This document shows, piece after piece, positions 60,165 through 64,000 of a stretch of 64,000 nt of DNA. The DNA lies in NCBI RefSeq assembly GCF_000368045.1, contig NZ_KB849230.1:382602-446601 (forward strand), given 5' to 3'. Position numbers and translations under genes: made by a program. This stretch comes from Acinetobacter johnsonii CIP 64.6. GTDB lineage: Bacteria; Pseudomonadota; Gammaproteobacteria; Pseudomonadales; Moraxellaceae. Under the pieces are notes generated by a model that had not been told where the DNA came from, ran no database searches, and was given only the letters and a program-made list of their open reading frames with translations. Position 1 is the stretch's first letter. The number at the start of each line of letters is the position of its first letter.

Positions 60165-62270
60165 TTAGTATTTGAAATTTAGGCTGAAGCGGAAAGTACG
60201 TGGATCGCCCCAATTGACCAATTGCGCATTTGGTGTGGTTCCGACTAAATACTCTTTATCAAACAGGTTTTTTACACTGAACTTTGCGCCCCAATTTTTC
60301 GCCTCATAACCGGCACTGACGTCATACAGCATATAGCTCGATAGTGGCACATAAGAAGTTCCACGTTGTGCTGTACGCTCGCCTTGATAATTGGCACTGG
60401 CACCAACATTCCAGCCCAGTTGCTCATCCGCAAAGAAGTATTGGGTTGATAAAGAGGCGGCATTTTTAGGCACATGGTTAATTCGTTTGCCTATATCACT
60501 GCTGGTGGTACTTTCTGTCGTTTCCGCGGTAGGAATATAACTATAGGTTGCGGTCAAGTTCCATTGATCCGTCAATGCGGCGGATAATTCCGTTTCAAAA
60601 CCTTTGGTTTTTTGTTCACCGATTTGCACAGAATAACCGAGGGTAGAATCCGACTCAGTCACGTTCTGACGGGTTAAATCATAATAAGCCACATAGCCTT
60701 GCAACCGTTGATTCAACCCCTGAAACTTAACCCCAACCTCAAACTGCTCGCCCTCTTCAGGATCCAATAGTGTTCCGCCAGCGCCAGTGTCGCTCACAGG
60801 AAAGAATGAGGTTGCATAACTCACATAGGGAGCAAACTTATCATTAATCTGATACATCAAGGACGCATTACCCGTGAAAGCATTGTCCGAGTTTTTCAGC
60901 GTCGTATCATTGAAAAGGTCATCGACTTCGACCTGTGTCCAGTCATGACGACCCGATAAGCCTAAGATCCAATGATCATCAATTTTAAAATTATTACGCA
61001 GATATACGCCCATATATTGGGTATCTGTAATTTGATGGGATTTGGTCGTGGTCGCCTTTGCGATAGGTGTATAGATCGGATTATCCGCATCAAATGGAGT
61101 CTTCACTTTATCACTTCGACGCTCGTAATCACTGCGTTCATGCATCATGTCCAAACCCACCATCAAATCATATTGGGTTTTGCCCCAGTCGAAATGACGT
61201 GACACATTATTATCTAATGCAAAATTTACATCATCTTTAATCTGTCTTTCTACCGTCCGTTTGAAGGTTGGTAAAAAAGCGCCACTAGCTGCCAATACAG
61301 GATTATTATCTGCATCGGTTGTAGTGACTGCAAAATTTTGCTTAAAGCTCCAGCCATTATCAAAATAATGTGCATAGTTCGACCCTAAGCGCAGAACATC
61401 GACCGTATTGCTTAGATTCGGCGCGCCAAAAAATAAGGTCTGTGAATAGTTTTTATAAGCGCCATTACTATAGGGAATCCCCTGTTGGCGAATAAAATCC
61501 CGATGCTGATAGCTGGCAATTACAGACAGTTCGTCTTTTTCACCTAAGTCAAAATTATAAGACGGTGCAATATAATAATTTTTATAATAAACATAATCGG
61601 TTGGATCATCTTGGTCAGAGACATGACCCACCACACGAAACGCCCCTTTTTCGCTATCATTTGGCGCATAGTTGATATCAAATGTGCCATCCACAAAGGC
61701 ATTGCTGCCATAGCTTACACTGCCACGATAAGAAGTCTTTGCCTCAGGACGTTTGGTGGTTAAGTTAACTAAGCCGCCCGGCAAGGCAAAGCCAAAACCA
61801 GTCGATGTCGGCCCTTTGACAACCTCAATTGACTGTAAACCACTGATGTCTTCTGAACGTAGGGCATTATCAGAAGTTTGAATACGCAAGCCATCGACAT
61901 AGGTCTGTGCGCTGGAAACCTGACCACGAATAATAAAGTCATCCCAACCACGGCGACCATACTGTCCTGCGGTGACCCCCGCTACACCCTGCAAGGCTTC
62001 AGACAGTGTTTTCGCTTGTTTCTGTTCCAGTTGTTTTTCACTAATCACGCTGATCGATTGCGCAGTTTCAAACAGCGGTGCATCTGAACGCAAAACAGCT
62101 GATGCAGTTTTTGCTGCATATGCCGCTTTTTCATCTGCATCTTGGGCTTCAAATTGCAAAGTCGGTAAAACTTGGGATGATGCTGTTTCCTGTGTCTCGC
62201 CCTGAGCAAACGCTGCTGTAGTCATCACGGCCAGAATGGATAAGCTCAAAGAAGAAATATGAAAACGCAT
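60165..62270 (-). CDS. TonB-dependent siderophore receptor
   Basis: This is a 701-aa outer-membrane receptor. Start ATG 62270 gives a signal peptide (MRFHISSLSLSILAVMTTAAFA, about 22 aa). A TonB-box-like segment (PTLQF) follows. The plug domain (about 50-165; APLFETAQSISVISEKQLEQKQAKTLSEAL, then DDFIIRG and GFALPGGLVNLTTKRP) matches ferrichrome/ferrioxamine-type receptors (TIGR01783-like). The 22-strand barrel ends in NLFDKEYLVGTTPNAQLVNWGDPRTFRFSLNFKY, with terminal Tyr rather than the usual Phe. It is controlled by a Fur box. The exact siderophore is unknown. No siderophore synthesis or ABC genes are adjacent. Confidence 0.93.
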   Translation of the reverse strand: MRFHISSLSLSILAVMTTAAFAQGETQETASSQVLPTLQFEAQDADEKAAYAAKTASAVLRSDAPLFETAQSISVISEKQLEQKQAKTLSEALQGVAGVTAGQYGRRGWDDFIIRGQVSSAQTYVDGLRIQTSDNALRSEDISGLQSIEVVKGPTSTGFGFALPGGLVNLTTKRPEAKTSYRGSVSYGSNAFVDGTFDINYAPNDSEKGAFRVVGHVSDQDDPTDYVYYKNYYIAPSYNFDLGEKDELSVIASYQHRDFIRQQGIPYSNGAYKNYSQTLFFGAPNLSNTVDVLRLGSNYAHYFDNGWSFKQNFAVTTTDADNNPVLAASGAFLPTFKRTVERQIKDDVNFALDNNVSRHFDWGKTQYDLMVGLDMMHERSDYERRSDKVKTPFDADNPIYTPIAKATTTKSHQITDTQYMGVYLRNNFKIDDHWILGLSGRHDWTQVEVDDLFNDTTLKNSDNAFTGNASLMYQINDKFAPYVSYATSFFPVSDTGAGGTLLDPEEGEQFEVGVKFQGLNQRLQGYVAYYDLTRQNVTESDSTLGYSVQIGEQKTKGFETELSAALTDQWNLTATYSYIPTAETTESTTSSDIGKRINHVPKNAASLSTQYFFADEQLGWNVGASANYQGERTAQRGTSYVPLSSYMLYDVSAGYEAKNWGAKFSVKNLFDKEYLVGTTPNAQLVNWGDPRTFRFSLNFKY

Positions 62271-62299
62271 AACATCAATCAACAGACAGAAAGAATGCC

Positions 62300-62316
62300 A
62301 ATTATAATCATTTTCA
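62300..62316 (-). promoter_or_regulatory. Fur box over the promoter of the siderophore receptor
   Basis: Read on the minus strand, TGAAAATGATTATAATT matches the Fur consensus TGATAATGATTATCATT at 15 of 17 positions. The TATAAT it contains (62301-62306 on plus coordinates) can be the -10 of the receptor gene, about 30 bases before the ATG. Iron repression is therefore expected. Confidence 0.8.
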
Positions 62317-62475
62317 TTTGGAAGCCTATTTATTAATAAAATTTAACAATGAATTTAATTGTTAAACCTCATTAACATTATTAATAAGCACTTTAATAAC
62401 TCAGCCTAAAAACACCATCGGCTTTAGGTTTCATGTGTTATTGGACTGTTTTGATCAATAAGAGGTATCCAAAAC

Positions 62476-63774
62476 TCAGCCTTCGCTTTCATCCACAGGG
62501 TCGGTTTTATATTGATCTTCCAGCACATTACTGAAAATACTTTCAATCATCCAGACGCGATACAAACTATTAAAGACATAGCTCTGCCCATCCACACGCA
62601 GTTCAATCACAGGGAAATCAGGCTGGGACTTCATTTCACAGAGCATGTCATTTTCTTGAAGCTTGGCTTCTACATCTTCGGTGATCAATGCTGCAATTTC
62701 CAATTCTTGCATCAGTTGATCAAAATGCGATTTAAAGGATAAATCTTTGCCTTGGGTCCAAACGGCTTTTAAAATCCGATACATGGCATCAATGCGCTGC
62801 TCTTCAGGCACGCTATAAAATAACTGTGCCATCGCCAAAGTGGCTGCTTGCGTCGGACGGCAAAACGGTGTGAATTTGATTTCTGTCCGTTTGGATAAAC
62901 GCGTTGCCAAACTCCAATCAAACCCGTCTCGACCGTGATAACTGAGCGGGTAGACATTGAGCTGAATATTATAATAATCGGCCAGTTCTTCTTTAATATA
63001 AGCCAATAACAACCATGAAATTGGATCTTCCAGCGCAACGTATAGGTCTAACTCTGGATCGAGTGCCTGAATTTCATTTAACTCTTCAGCATCACTAATC
63101 AAATGCTCACGCCAATCAATATGATTGATCAAGAAAATGGGGTTATCGGTAAATAATTTTTGTTGTTTTAAACGGCGTGTTAAACGCAGCAGATCATCGA
63201 CCGCATGATACTGACGGTCACCGAGCTGGAAATAACTGGCCAGTACCGCATCATCATTAAAAATACGTTCTGGAAAGTGTTGCTCTTGATGATGACGGCT
63301 GGCCATCGCATATAAGGTGCGCAGCTTACCCTCTTGTTTTTGCCACAGCATGTGAAATACATCTTCCAGCAAGTACAAAAAGTCCTGCCCACGCAGCGGG
63401 GTATGCCGCAGGATGGTTTCCGCTTGGCTCAATGCCTCTGGACTGGGTTGTTCTGGCGTTTCATGAAAGCTAAAACGATGTTGACGCGACAGAATTTTGG
63501 CATCATTTAAACAATAAGTTTGCCACTCCAAAGCCGACATTTGGTTCGGAGGTTCAGCAGCCTGACTGGAAATGACCACCTTCAATGGCTTCAGTTCATC
63601 CGCTAAAATTTCTTCAATTTGTGGTAACTGCTGAACCGCTAAATAGCTATATACATCGTCGAGGCGTAAATGAATACTCAAGCCTTGTTCTGTAGATACG
63701 ACCGTTTGACGAATCGGTTTTTGATAAAACCAACGCGATCGAATCGGATCGAACCATCGACGCAACAGTGACAT
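62476..63774 (-). CDS. Tandem DsbA/HCCA-isomerase-like thioredoxin-fold protein
   Basis: This is a 432-aa protein starting at ATG 63774, 8 bases after AGAGG. Two halves each look like the DsbA/2-hydroxychromene-2-carboxylate (HCCA) isomerase family. In the first (about 30-190), DVYSYLAVQQLPQIEEI corresponds to the opening strand-helix, followed by a WQTYCLNDAKILSRQHRFSF helix. In the second (about 240-400), DPISWLLLAYIKEELADYY is followed by a helical insert and AVWTQGKDLSF, matching the AVWxxGxD helix of this fold. Neither half has a CxxC active site. This suggests a gene duplication. A glutathione-dependent isomerase-like or purely structural role is possible. The assignment is pattern-based. 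Confidence 0.6.
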   Translation of the reverse strand: MSLLRRWFDPIRSRWFYQKPIRQTVVSTEQGLSIHLRLDDVYSYLAVQQLPQIEEILADELKPLKVVISSQAAEPPNQMSALEWQTYCLNDAKILSRQHRFSFHETPEQPSPEALSQAETILRHTPLRGQDFLYLLEDVFHMLWQKQEGKLRTLYAMASRHHQEQHFPERIFNDDAVLASYFQLGDRQYHAVDDLLRLTRRLKQQKLFTDNPIFLINHIDWREHLISDAEELNEIQALDPELDLYVALEDPISWLLLAYIKEELADYYNIQLNVYPLSYHGRDGFDWSLATRLSKRTEIKFTPFCRPTQAATLAMAQLFYSVPEEQRIDAMYRILKAVWTQGKDLSFKSHFDQLMQELEIAALITEDVEAKLQENDMLCEMKSQPDFPVIELRVDGQSYVFNSLYRVWMIESIFSNVLEDQYKTDPVDESEG

Positions 63775-63845
63775 GAGCAAAGCCTCTAAATTAAACCCTT
63801 GAAAGTACTACAAGGGTTTATATCAATTCACAGCAAAATGATCAA

Positions 63846-64000
63846 TTAGACATCTAAATTTAGATCAGTTACCGCGCCTTTTTCCGCACCAGTGGTCAGT
63901 TTTGCAAACTTGGCCAAGGCCCCATAACGATAATTCGGCTGCGGTTTTACCCACGCGGCTTGACGCGCTGCAATTTCTTCTGCCGAAACATGCCACGTCA
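63846..64000 (-). CDS. ilvD: Dihydroxy-acid dehydratase (IlvD), C-terminal part
   Basis: Only the last 51 codons are present; the 5' part lies beyond the right edge. The end reads TWHVSAEEIAARQAAW, then PNYRYGALAKFAKLTTGAEKGAVTDL, the C-terminal pattern of the IlvD/Edd dehydratase family (RxxxW...Y..G.LAKYA.L...A..GAVTD). IlvD is the Fe-S enzyme of the isoleucine/valine pathway. Edd or a sugar-acid dehydratase is less likely given this ending. The stop is TAA at 63846-63848. The gap to the next gene is 72 bases with no clear terminator. Confidence 0.8.
   Translation of the reverse strand, partial: TWHVSAEEIAARQAAWVKPQPNYRYGALAKFAKLTTGAEKGAVTDLNLDV

Noticed and set aside
1..64000. CRISPR array, prophage or toxin-antitoxin cassette
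   Set aside because: No regularly spaced repeats, no integrase, capsid or tail genes, and no small toxin/antitoxin pairs were found. The gene content is housekeeping.

Overview
The window is a 64 kb piece of a gamma-proteobacterial chromosome, almost certainly genus Acinetobacter. The evidence is moderate-to-low GC, AT-rich intergenic regions with many A-tract/hairpin/T-tract bidirectional terminators, an ilvD-type dehydratase, a ParE of the Acinetobacter length, the dnaJ-dapB neighbourhood, short YtjB-like and BamC-like proteins, and protein sequences that read like Acinetobacter orthologues throughout. I do not assign a species. Almost everything is conserved housekeeping DNA. The one clear mobile element is the end of an IS5-family insertion sequence at the left edge.

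Layout. 1-170: IS end with a truncated transposase. 171-256: three 22-bp repeats. 260-6.5 kb: yqiA-parE, a lipase-like hydrolase, dsbB and gshA. 6.7-12.9 kb: DUF924 protein, lipoprotein, DUF445 membrane protein, methionine-type aminotransferase, MATE exporter, SDR oxidoreductase. 13-16 kb: TetR regulator and phoB-phoR. 16-24 kb: psd and a sulfurtransferase, pncB, dtd, SCP2 protein, small membrane protein, serB divergent from a ytjB-like gene. 24-28 kb: ppk1, bile-acid-type symporter, pncA. 28.5-30.8 kb: dapA-bamC-like-purC, the same order as in E. coli. 31-35.6 kb: a basic-amino-acid ABC importer, an Lrp/AsnC regulator and a LysE exporter. 35.7-42.9 kb: rarA, YcgN, a 52-aa DUF1328 protein, dienelactone hydrolase, HIT protein, mutY, M23 lipoprotein, small unknown protein, tag, zinc alcohol dehydrogenase. 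42.9-48.6 kb: MocR regulator, lipoprotein, START protein, dapB, small exported protein, dnaJ, membrane protein. 48.7-53.7 kb: RND pump (permease and adaptor) with a divergent TetR regulator. 53.9-60 kb: ppc, uraA-like permease, LysR regulator, TauE/SafE transporter. 60-64 kb: Fur-box-controlled TonB siderophore receptor, a tandem thioredoxin-fold protein, and the 3' end of ilvD.

How genes fit together. Lysine/diaminopimelate synthesis (dapA, dapB) and basic amino-acid import/export (ABC system, LysE, Lrp) sit in one window. NAD salvage is represented by pncA and pncB. Phosphate physiology is represented by phoBR and ppk1, which are separate loci. DNA repair is represented by mutY, tag and rarA. 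Three regulatory regions can be read directly: a palindrome between the SDR gene and its TetR neighbour, a palindrome between the RND pump and its TetR neighbour, and a Fur box over the -10 of the siderophore receptor. I found no tRNA, rRNA, CRISPR array, prophage or defence island, and nothing that I would call a new multi-gene system. The most unusual items are the tandem DsbA/HCCA-isomerase-like protein at 62.5-63.8 kb, the 22-bp repeats next to the IS end, an orphan ORF upstream of dapA, and several small uncharacterised proteins.
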